A stretch of DNA of 64,000 bases from Paenibacillus tengchongensis (GTDB lineage Bacteria; Bacillota; Bacilli; Paenibacillales; Paenibacillaceae): assembly GCF_008973665.1 (NCBI RefSeq), contig NZ_WACP01000009.1:219171-283170 (forward strand), read 5' to 3'. A program made the position numbers and the translations under genes. A model generated the notes under the pieces. The model searched no databases and was not told the origin of the DNA. It worked only from the letters and a program-made list of their open reading frames with translations. How positions within the stretch are numbered: the stretch's first letter is position 1; every line of letters starts with the position of its first letter. Positions 32,935-39,889 of the stretch are shown one piece after another.

Positions 32935-33375
32935 TTAATCGAATACCTCAACATAAGCATGTTTGCCGCGCAGCGTTTCCACCACTTCGTGGTAACTTTC
33001 ATCGGCAACTTTGAGGTCCATCACGTAATTTATATCGTCCAGGTCGCCGTCATTGGCATAGACCTCGCTGTGTTCTGAATCCCGGCCCAGATCGCCGCGG
33101 TCCAGTTCATCGTCGTTCAGGGCGACAGACGGCACAACTACAGGTCCGGTTGCGATATCCGCAGAGCCCACGGCACCAAAGGCGCCCCCCGCCATTGCGG
33201 AGTTATTGTAGGGGACAAGCGGCAATAGAATATTGCGTCTGTGCTTTCCGTCGATGCGCAGCGGATCGGTTAATGCCGATACTTCCATATCCCCTACACC
33301 GTAAGGGATCAGCGATGTTTTGGCACCTTCCGCTTCATCTTCCGACCTGAAATACGCCTGAATTCTTTTACTCAT
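32935..33375 (-). CDS. Acidic hypothetical protein (146 aa), possible stress protein
   Basis: ATG after TTAAGGAGGGAAAGATC. A soluble, very acidic protein, MSKRIQAYFRSEDEAEGAKTSLIPYG at the start, a central hydrophobic Ala/Gly/Val stretch (SAMAGGAFGAVGSADIATGP) and an acidic C-terminal half (NDDELDRGDLGRDSEH). The N-terminal fold hint (FRSEDEAEGAKTSL, VSALTDPL) recalls the YflT/general stress protein 17M pattern, in which an N-terminal domain precedes a Gly/Ala-rich stretch. This is weak. It lies 28 bp after the DJ-1/PfpI gene on the same strand and may share its transcript. I do not recognise a defined family. Confidence 0.75.
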   Translation of the reverse strand: MSKRIQAYFRSEDEAEGAKTSLIPYGVGDMEVSALTDPLRIDGKHRRNILLPLVPYNNSAMAGGAFGAVGSADIATGPVVVPSVALNDDELDRGDLGRDSEHSEVYANDGDLDDINYVMDLKVADESYHEVVETLRGKHAYVEVFD

Positions 33376-33403
33376 GATCTTTCCCTCCTTAAAGTTGGTT
33401 ATA

Positions 33404-33910
33404 TTACAACACCTTCAGCAGCTCACGCACAAAAGCGGGCTCATCCTTCGGTGTGCGTGATGTAATGAAATTGCCGTCAACGACGACTTCTTCATCCTTG
33501 AATTCCGCACCTGCATTAACTACGTCATCCTTCAGCGGCGGATAGGATGTAATTGTACGGCCCTGAAGCAGCTCGGCACTGATCAGAATCTGCGGACCGT
33601 GGCAGATCGAAGCGATGGGCTTATCGGCCGCATTCGCCTCTTTTACAAAGGTCAGCACTCCCGGATCAAGCCGCAAATTCTCCGGTGAAGAACCGCCTGG
33701 AATAACGACAGCGTCGTATTCCTCCGCTTTGACATCGCTGATCGCTTTGTCGGCGGTGTAGGAGGCTTCGCCTTTCTTGCCCTGCAGGGTTTCATTCTTC
33801 TTCAGGCCGATAATCTCCGCCTGATGCCCTGCTTTGATGACTTCATCATAAGGTACCTTCATTTCCGAATCTTCGAATCCGCTGGCGAGCAGAAATGCAA
33901 CTTTACTCAT
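33404..33910 (-). CDS. DJ-1/PfpI family protein (general stress protein 18 / YfkM type)
   Basis: 168 aa, ATG at 33910 after AGAAAGGAGAACTTATCC; longer upstream frames have no ribosome site. MSKVAFLLASGFEDSEM begins the flavodoxin-like fold with the conserved Glu; DAVVIPGGSSPENLR and the nucleophile elbow ASICHGPQILISA carry the reactive Cys-His. YfkM-like proteins are stress-induced and have been linked to glyoxalase or deglycase activity. The 146-aa acidic gene follows closely and may belong to the same stress unit. Confidence 0.9.
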   Translation of the reverse strand: MSKVAFLLASGFEDSEMKVPYDEVIKAGHQAEIIGLKKNETLQGKKGEASYTADKAISDVKAEEYDAVVIPGGSSPENLRLDPGVLTFVKEANAADKPIASICHGPQILISAELLQGRTITSYPPLKDDVVNAGAEFKDEEVVVDGNFITSRTPKDEPAFVRELLKVL

Positions 33911-34058
33911 GGATAAGTTCTCCTTTCTGCTTTCTTGTTCTCGATTCTCTATTACCCTGATTCCCGTGCTTTCTAACCAGAAGTTAACGCTTTCGGGGTG
34001 AAAGCGTACGCCTGCTGCAGATGCTTTCCGGCTGAAGCAGCAGCGGACAGGGCGGTCT

Positions 34059-34214
34059 TTAGGCACGCGGAAGCAGCGTGCGCCGCCAGCCGCTGAGCAG
34101 CTGCAGCTCCTGCAGCTCAGCAGCCTCTTTGGCCGATGCCAGCGTTTCGGCCGTTCCTGAAGCCGCTGCGGCCGAAGCCCGGCCGAGCGTCCATGCTTTT
34201 TGCGATTGCCTCAT
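34059..34214 (-). CDS. Small hypothetical protein (51 aa)
   Basis: ATG at 34214, with only a weak AAAGGA 13 nt upstream. It reads MRQSQKAWTLGRASAAAASG, an Ala/Glu-rich helix (LASAKEAAELQELQLL), and ends SGWRRTLLPRA. The composition is plausible for a small real protein, but the start signal is poor. It lies between the dtd terminator and the DJ-1 gene, 148 bp upstream of the latter. Function unknown. Confidence 0.38.
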   Translation of the reverse strand: MRQSQKAWTLGRASAAAASGTAETLASAKEAAELQELQLLSGWRRTLLPRA

Positions 34215-34311
34215 GCGTCTATCCCGTCCTTTTGCAAAGATATGCTTCTCTCCAGTCTGCCCAGTCTGGTAAGGCTCTATCCGCCGGCGCCTTCTGGACA
34301 GGAATCCGGAT

Positions 34312-34361
34312 ATAAAAAAGCTGTATGCTGCCCCATCCCGGGAGCTGCATACAGCTTTCTT
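34312..34361 (-). terminator. Terminator of relA-dtd
   Basis: On the minus strand AAGCTGTATGCAGCT pairs with AGCATACAGCTT, followed by six T, 15 bp past the dtd stop. Confidence 0.85.
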
Positions 34362-34375
34362 GACCACTATTCGAT

Positions 34376-34819
34376 TTACGGGCGGCTGTCGAGCAACAAG
34401 GTGACCGGTCCCCAGTTCACCAGCGACACATCCATCATTGCTCCGAAGACACCGGTCTCCACCTGGAGTCCGCCCTGGCGCAGCACTTCATTAAAATAAT
34501 CGTAGATCCGTGAGGCTTCTGTCGGAGCCGCAGCTGCCATGAAATTCGGCCGCCGCCCTTTGCGGCAATCTCCGTAAAGCGTAAACTGCGATACAGAGAG
34601 GATTGCTCCGTTCGTGTCAGTTACGCTATGGTTCATTTTGCCGGCTTCATCTTCAAAAATACGCAAGCCTGCCACCTTCTCGGCCAGATAAGCCGCATCC
34701 TTCTCCGTATCCCCGTGGGTGACACCGACCAGCAGCATCAGCCCCGCACCGATGGCTCCGGTAACCGTGCCCTCCACCGTAACCTGCGCTTCCTTGCAGC
34801 GCTGTACAACCACTCTCAT
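34376..34819 (-). CDS. dtd: Dtd, D-aminoacyl-tRNA deacylase
   Basis: 147 aa, starting MRVVVQRCKEAQVTV. The invariant SVSQFTLYGDCRKGRRPNF (about residues 78-96) and the C-terminal NWGPVTLLLDSRP are both present; the latter stands where the NxGPVT cross-subunit Gly-cisPro loop is expected. It removes D-amino acids (and glycine from tRNA-Ala) mischarged on tRNA. The start is 24 bp after the relA stop, the conserved relA-dtd operon of Bacilli. Confidence 0.95.
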   Translation of the reverse strand: MRVVVQRCKEAQVTVEGTVTGAIGAGLMLLVGVTHGDTEKDAAYLAEKVAGLRIFEDEAGKMNHSVTDTNGAILSVSQFTLYGDCRKGRRPNFMAAAAPTEASRIYDYFNEVLRQGGLQVETGVFGAMMDVSLVNWGPVTLLLDSRP

Positions 34820-34843
34820 GTCTTCCCGTTCAGCTCCTTGCCG

Positions 34844-37024
34844 TTATTGCATAATCCGGTTGACCGTATAGACGTCCTTAACCCGTTTGACGCGGTCCAC
34901 CACCGATTGCAGGTGATCCGTGTTCCGGATCAGAATGGTCATATGGATCATCGCCATCTTGTTCTTGTCGGAGCGTCCGGTGACGGCGGAAATATTCGTC
35001 TTGCTCTCCGAGACGGCCTGCAGCACTTCATTCAGCAGGCCGTTGCGGTCATGGCCGGTAATCTCAATGTCGACGCTGTAGTTCGCCTCCATGCTGCCTT
35101 CCCACTCCACATCAATCACCCGGGCGGCATCTTCGCCTTCACCATCGGCCGGAATATTCGGACAGTCCGCACGGTGAACCGAAACGCCGCGTCCGCGGGT
35201 CACATAGCCGACGATATCATCGCCGGGAACCGGGTTGCAGCATCTGGCGAACCGGACCAGCAGATTGTCAATCCCTTTGACCCGGACGCCGTTGGTCGGC
35301 TGGTTGCGTTTCTCGCCGCTGGATTTGATCTCCTTCATTTCTGTGGACAATTCCAGATGTCCGGCAGCTTCCTCCTGCTCCCTGCGCACCTTCTCCGTCA
35401 GCTTGTTGGCAATCTGCGCGGCGGTAATGCCCCCGAAGCCTACAGCGGAGAGCATATCCTCCACATCGCCGAAGGCGAATTTCTTGGCGACTTCGCTGAG
35501 CTTATCCTCGGTCAGGAAATCGGAGACCTCCATATTGAGCCGCTTCAGCTCGCGTTCGACCGCTTCGCGGCCTTTCTCCACATTCTCCTCGCGTCTCTCT
35601 TTCTTGAACCACTGCTTGATCTTGCTGCGGGCATGCGAGGACTGGGCGATCTTCAGCCAGTCGCGGCTTGGCCCGTACGAGTTCTTCGAGGTGAGAATCT
35701 CCACGATATCGCCGGTCTTCAGCTTATGGTCCAGCGGCACGATCCGGCCGTTGACCTTGGCGCCGATGGTCCGGTTGCCGACCTCTGTATGGATGCGGAA
35801 CGCAAAATCCAGCGGCACAGAGCCTGCCGGAAGCTCCACTACCTCGCCTTTTGGCGTGAACACAAAGACCAGGTCGGAGAAAAAGTCCATTTTCAGCGAT
35901 TCGACAAATTCCTCGGCATCCTTGGCTTCATGCTGAAGCTCAAGAATCTCGCGGAAGAACGGCATCCGGTTCTCGGGATTGGCTCCATTTGCTGTCCCTT
36001 CTTTATACGCCCAGTGGGCGGCGATCCCGAACTCGGCAGTCCGGTGCATTTCCCAGGTGCGGATCTGCACTTCCGTCGGCTCCCCGCCCGGCCCTACAAC
36101 CGTGGTATGAAGCGACTGGTACATATTCGCTTTGGGCATGGCGATATAGTCCTTGAAGCGGCCGGGCATCGGCTTCCAAAGGGTATGGATAATGCCTAAA
36201 GTTGCATAACAGTCCTTAATGTTATCGACGATAATACGGATAGCCAGCAAATCATAAATTTCGTTAAACTGCTTGTTCTTGGTGGTCATCTTATTATAGA
36301 CGCTATAAATATGCTTCGGACGGCCCGACAGGTCGCCTTCAATTCCCATTTCCTCCAGCTTGGCGCGGATCCGGCCGATGACGCTATCGATAAACTGCTC
36401 GCGTTCCGCCCGTTTCTTGTGCATCAGATTAGCAATGCGGTAATACTGCTGCGGATTGAGATAACGGAGCGCGATATCCTCCATCTCCCATTTAATCGCG
36501 GAAATCCCCAGACGGTCAGCAATCGGACAAAAGATCTCCAACGTCTCATAAGAAATCCGCCGCTGGCTTTCTTCCGACTGATATTTCAGTGTGCGCATAT
36601 TGTGCAGACGGTCCGCCAGCTTGATCACAATGACCCGGATATCCTGGGCCATGGCAATAAACATCTTGCGGTAGTTCTCGTTCTGCTGCTCTTCCTTGGA
36701 CCGGAAGCGGATGCGCTCCAGCTTGGTGAGTCCGTCCACGAGCATGGCGCAGGTCTCGCCGAATTTCTCGCGGATCTGCTCCAGCGAAACGGTGGTATCT
36801 TCAACGACATCATGCAGCAGCGCCGCAATAATCGAGATCAGATCCATCTGCATATTGACGACAATATCCGCCACGGCCAGAGGGTGCAGGATATACGGCT
36901 CCCCCGACTTCCGGACCTGGCCGTGATGGGCCTGATCGGCAAATTCATACGCTTCGCGGATGCGGAGCAGATCCTTTTCTTTTATATAGGCGCTGGCCTT
37001 TTCGATTAATTGCTCTATGCCCAT
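34844..37024 (-). CDS. relA: RelA/SpoT-family bifunctional (p)ppGpp synthetase/hydrolase
   Basis: 726 aa. The HD hydrolase domain (HPLAVADIVVNMQMD, LLHDVVEDT, IKLADRLHNMRTL; about 45-160) is intact, so it can degrade (p)ppGpp. The synthetase domain (about 230-350) has GRPKHIYSVYNKM, YDLLAIRIIV and MPKANMYQSLHTTV. TGS (FVFTPKGEVVELPAGSVPLDFAF, about 385-450), the zinc-finger/CC region with FARCCNPVPGDDIVGYVTRG, and ACT (about 645-725) follow. It is the main stringent-response enzyme and is followed by dtd. Confidence 0.96.
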   Translation of the reverse strand: MGIEQLIEKASAYIKEKDLLRIREAYEFADQAHHGQVRKSGEPYILHPLAVADIVVNMQMDLISIIAALLHDVVEDTTVSLEQIREKFGETCAMLVDGLTKLERIRFRSKEEQQNENYRKMFIAMAQDIRVIVIKLADRLHNMRTLKYQSEESQRRISYETLEIFCPIADRLGISAIKWEMEDIALRYLNPQQYYRIANLMHKKRAEREQFIDSVIGRIRAKLEEMGIEGDLSGRPKHIYSVYNKMTTKNKQFNEIYDLLAIRIIVDNIKDCYATLGIIHTLWKPMPGRFKDYIAMPKANMYQSLHTTVVGPGGEPTEVQIRTWEMHRTAEFGIAAHWAYKEGTANGANPENRMPFFREILELQHEAKDAEEFVESLKMDFFSDLVFVFTPKGEVVELPAGSVPLDFAFRIHTEVGNRTIGAKVNGRIVPLDHKLKTGDIVEILTSKNSYGPSRDWLKIAQSSHARSKIKQWFKKERREENVEKGREAVERELKRLNMEVSDFLTEDKLSEVAKKFAFGDVEDMLSAVGFGGITAAQIANKLTEKVRREQEEAAGHLELSTEMKEIKSSGEKRNQPTNGVRVKGIDNLLVRFARCCNPVPGDDIVGYVTRGRGVSVHRADCPNIPADGEGEDAARVIDVEWEGSMEANYSVDIEITGHDRNGLLNEVLQAVSESKTNISAVTGRSDKNKMAMIHMTILIRNTDHLQSVVDRVKRVKDVYTVNRIMQ

Positions 37025-37397
37025 TCTCGTCGTATCCGTTTCCTTTCTATATGAAAAATTCCCTGAGGGATTTCTCTATTCTTATATGATTATAGGTTAA
37101 GAAAAAACTCCTGCCGGAGTCTTAACTGAAGCAGAAGCGGCCCTCTGCTGCCTTCATGGTTAAAGACGGGCGAGCACGGGCAAACTTCACACAAGTTTAA
37201 AGTTGTCTATTATTATGACGCTTGCGGCGGATTACGTCAACACTTCCCATCGTGTGGCATTCCCGTCCACTAATGGGCTCAAGAATAGGCAATTTCGTGG
37301 CGGCCAAAAAATGTTGTTGTAAAATGTCGCCGTACTCATTAATCTAGAAAAAGCGGTTTTCCGCAGATGCACCCAAAAACTACATAAAGAAAGAGAA
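37025..37397. other. relA-uraA intergenic region
   Basis: 373 bp with no gene seen. A TATAAT on the minus strand (37094-37089) could be the -10 of relA, though no good -35 is apparent. A short palindrome, ACTCC-TGCC-GGAGT (37107-37120), overlaps the expected -35 position. No pyrimidine-type attenuator or riboswitch was recognised before uraA. Confidence 0.4.
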
Positions 37398-38714
37398 GTG
37401 AACTCATTGCAACGCGAAATTCAAGTTAATGAAAAGCTCCCGTTTGGGCCCGGATTTCTGCTGAGTCTGCAGCATCTGTTCGCCATGTTCGGCAGTACAG
37501 TGCTTGTTCCTAACCTGTTCGGGGTGGACCCCGGCATGATCCTGCTGATGAACGGTATCGGCACTTTGCTGTATATTTTAATCTGCCGCGGCAAAATTCC
37601 CGCTTATCTCGGCTCCAGCTTTGCCTTTATTTCTCCGGTGCTAAGCGTACTCCAGAAATATGAAGGGAACCACGAGCATGGATATTCGCTTGCTTTGGGC
37701 GCCTTTATCGTTACCGGCGTAATCTTCGTGCTTATCGCTCTGCTCATCCGTTTTGCCGGAACCGGCTGGATTGATGTCGTATTCCCTCCGGCCGCTATGG
37801 GTGCCATCGTCGCCACCATCGGTCTTGAACTGGTGCCCGTAGCTGCACAGATGGCCGGCTTGATTGCTCCCAATAATGCCCCTGCAGACTGGTCTCCCGA
37901 TCCGAAGACCGTTGCATTGTCCATGGTGACACTGGGCGTGACCGTAATCGGCGCCGTACTGTTCCGCGGCTTCCCCAAGATCATCCATATCCTGATCGGT
38001 ATCGTAACCGGATATGTGCTGGCACTGATCCTGAAACAGGTCGACACTGCAGCCATTTCTGATGCGAGCTTCCTGGCGGCTCCACATGTTGTGACACCGT
38101 CCTTTGATTGGGATGTTGTTCTCACCATTATCCCGGTATCCATTGTCGTTATCGTTGAACATATCGGCCATCTGCTGGTTACCAGCAACATTGTAGGCAA
38201 AGACCTGGCCAAAGACCCCGGACTTGACCGCTCGCTGATGGGCAACGGCATTTCCACTATCATCTCCGGCTTTGTCGGCTCTACGCCAAATACAACGTAC
38301 GGGGAGAACATCGGCGTTATGGCGCTTACCAAAGTCTATTCCATATTCGTCATTGGCGGCGCGGCCATCATCGCCATTCTGCTGTCGTTCTCCGGAACCT
38401 TCTCTTCGGTCATTGCCCATATTCCGCAAGCTGTCATGGGCGGCGTATCCTTACTGCTCTTCGGCGTTATCGCCGCTTCCGGTCTGCGCATCTTCGTGGA
38501 ACAGAAGGTGGATTTCTCCAAGGCCACCAACATGATTATGGCTTCCCTGGTCCTGGTCGTCGGCATCAGCGGCGCCAAGCTGACCTTTGGTGAAGTTGAA
38601 CTGAAAGGCATGGCACTGGCAACGATCGTCGGCATGGTATTGGCCCTGTTCTTCAAACTGATCGAGGTGCTGGGCTTGTCCAATGAGAAGGAAAACGAGA
38701 AATCCGCTCATTAA
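37398..38714 (+). CDS. uraA: UraA/PyrP-type uracil permease (NCS2)
   Basis: 438 aa with 13-14 membrane helices. REIQVNEKLPFGPGFLLSLQ and FAMFGSTVLVPNLFGVDPGM are typical of UraA; GSSFAFISPVLSVL and VEHIGHLLVTSNIVGKDL carry the NCS2 motifs with the substrate Glu/His region. GSTPNTTYGENIGVMALTKV completes the substrate site. It imports uracil by proton symport. Either GTG 37398 or TTG 37407 may be the start; GAAGTGA is spaced better for the latter. Monocistronic, ending at a bidirectional terminator. Confidence 0.92.
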   Translation: MNSLQREIQVNEKLPFGPGFLLSLQHLFAMFGSTVLVPNLFGVDPGMILLMNGIGTLLYILICRGKIPAYLGSSFAFISPVLSVLQKYEGNHEHGYSLALGAFIVTGVIFVLIALLIRFAGTGWIDVVFPPAAMGAIVATIGLELVPVAAQMAGLIAPNNAPADWSPDPKTVALSMVTLGVTVIGAVLFRGFPKIIHILIGIVTGYVLALILKQVDTAAISDASFLAAPHVVTPSFDWDVVLTIIPVSIVVIVEHIGHLLVTSNIVGKDLAKDPGLDRSLMGNGISTIISGFVGSTPNTTYGENIGVMALTKVYSIFVIGGAAIIAILLSFSGTFSSVIAHIPQAVMGGVSLLLFGVIAASGLRIFVEQKVDFSKATNMIMASLVLVVGISGAKLTFGEVELKGMALATIVGMVLALFFKLIEVLGLSNEKENEKSAH

Positions 38715-38770
38715 ACCCTGAATAGTGTGGATTGATATAATGAAGGAAGTATTTTAGAAATAGTATGCAG

Positions 38771-38816
38771 AAAAGCGGAATGCCGTCTTGAACCGACGGC
38801 ATTCCGCTTTTTATTT
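38771..38816. terminator. Bidirectional terminator between uraA and apt
   Basis: A perfect AAAAGCGGAATGCCGTC / GACGGCATTCCGCTTTT stem (17 bp) with a 7-nt loop, A-run before and T-run after. It serves the convergent uraA and apt genes. Confidence 0.92.
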
Positions 38817-38839
38817 CCCGGGAAAAGAGAAGCTCCCGT

Positions 38840-39358
38840 TTAGTCCTCGTAAGTAAGCAGGGATACGACTTCAACACCCGGAAGCTTGTTACGTCCGGCA
38901 AGTTGGGACAGCTCAATCAGGAATGCTGCGCCGACCACATTGCCGCCAAGCTGTTCCACCAGGCTGACCGAAGTGGCGATGGTGCCGCCAGTGGCCAGAA
39001 GGTCGTCGGCAATCAGCACATTCTGTCCCGGCTGGATGGCATCGGTATGCATAGCCAGCGTGTCCTTGCCGTATTCCAAATCGTAACCGACTTCGATTGT
39101 CTCATACGGCAGCTTACCGCTCTTGCGGATCGGCACAAAGCCGACGCCCAGCGCGTAAGCCAGCGGTGCACCGACAACAAAGCCGCGCGCTTCCGGCCCG
39201 GCGATGACGTCGATCTTCAAATGAGCGACGCGGGCCTTCAGTTCGTTGATCGCCTCACGGTACAACTCGCCATCCTTAAGCAGTGTGGTAATATCTTTAA
39301 AGCTGATCCCCGGCTGCGGGAAATCAGGCACAACACGAATACTGTTCTTAAAATCCAT
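38840..39358 (-). CDS. apt: Apt, adenine phosphoribosyltransferase
   Basis: 172 aa, ATG after TTAGGAGATGATTCT. IRVVPDFPQPGISFKDITTL begins the fold; AGPEARGFVVGAPLAYALG is the adenine-binding flexible region and VLIADDLLATGGTI the PRPP loop. It converts adenine and PRPP to AMP. In B. subtilis apt sits between recJ and relA, as here, although uraA has been inserted between apt and relA. Confidence 0.96.
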   Translation of the reverse strand: MDFKNSIRVVPDFPQPGISFKDITTLLKDGELYREAINELKARVAHLKIDVIAGPEARGFVVGAPLAYALGVGFVPIRKSGKLPYETIEVGYDLEYGKDTLAMHTDAIQPGQNVLIADDLLATGGTIATSVSLVEQLGGNVVGAAFLIELSQLAGRNKLPGVEVVSLLTYED

Positions 39359-39375
39359 AGAATCATCTCCTAAAA

Positions 39376-39433
39376 GTTTTGTGAGGAGTTCCTCACTGAA
39401 TCTGCATCGTACAAAACTTGCATCGGAAGCATA
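39376..39433 (+). repeat. 58-bp direct repeat, copy 1
   Basis: First of two near-identical copies. It differs from copy 2 at only two positions (G/A at base 6, A/G at about base 30). It contains the palindrome GAGGAGTTCCTC. Confidence 0.85.
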
Positions 39434-39501
39434 CGCTTAGTTTGTGAGCATAAGCTGCACTGATTATCTTCGAACAAACTCACTTCGTAAGCATTAGCTT
39501 A

Positions 39502-39559
39502 GTTTTATGAGGAGTTCCTCACTGAATCTGCGTCGTACAAAACTTGCATCGGAAGCATA
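39502..39559 (+). repeat. 58-bp direct repeat, copy 2
   Basis: Second copy, 126 bp downstream of copy 1 and preceded by the same GCTTA context. Internal GAGGAGTTCCTC palindrome. Confidence 0.85.
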
Positions 39560-39889
39560 AAATCTCAACTACGCCTCAAGCAAATGTGTCTTTAAACGCT
39601 CGCTCCCCGGCAATATGCTTCTGTTTGCGCCTCAAAAAGTTACTGATATCGCCGCACACTAACGCTAACGGACACAGAAGCCCTTATGTTCTATTTCCAT
39701 ATGGCTTGAGCCAGCGTAACGGACTCCAGCGCTCTTATTGTCTCAATTCAGCGCAATTATTGCCTGTTTTAACAATAATAACGGCAACTGTGTCCGGGCG
39801 AAATAGCGGCTATACGGTCCGTAAGAGCTGAGCCCATCATCGGCCAGGCCTGCCCTGCCCTCGACCGGGATGCAAGCTCCGTTTCAGTA

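Larger units (their letters stand above)
39359..39889. repeat. Repeat-rich, gene-free region between recJ and apt
   Basis: No gene. A 58-bp direct repeat occurs twice (39376-39433 and 39502-39559, 126 bp apart) with two mismatches; each begins GTTTTGTGAGGAGTTCCTC-like and ends GCATCGGAAGCATA. Between the copies lies a shorter related piece (GCTTAGTTTGTGAGCATAAGC). Downstream (39590-39830) is a patchwork of short motifs such as AACGGACAC, CGGACTCC and TGTCCGGGCG with imperfect inverted symmetry, typical of dispersed repeats seen in Paenibacillus genomes. Confidence 0.7.

Noticed and set aside
34628..36199. A 523-codon frame opposite relA and dtd
   Set aside because: Antisense to fully recognised genes; composition (His, Arg, Leu rich) fits a shadow frame.
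39359..39889. CRISPR array
   Set aside because: Only two repeat copies of 58 bp with a 68-bp gap and a related piece inside; no regular spacers.
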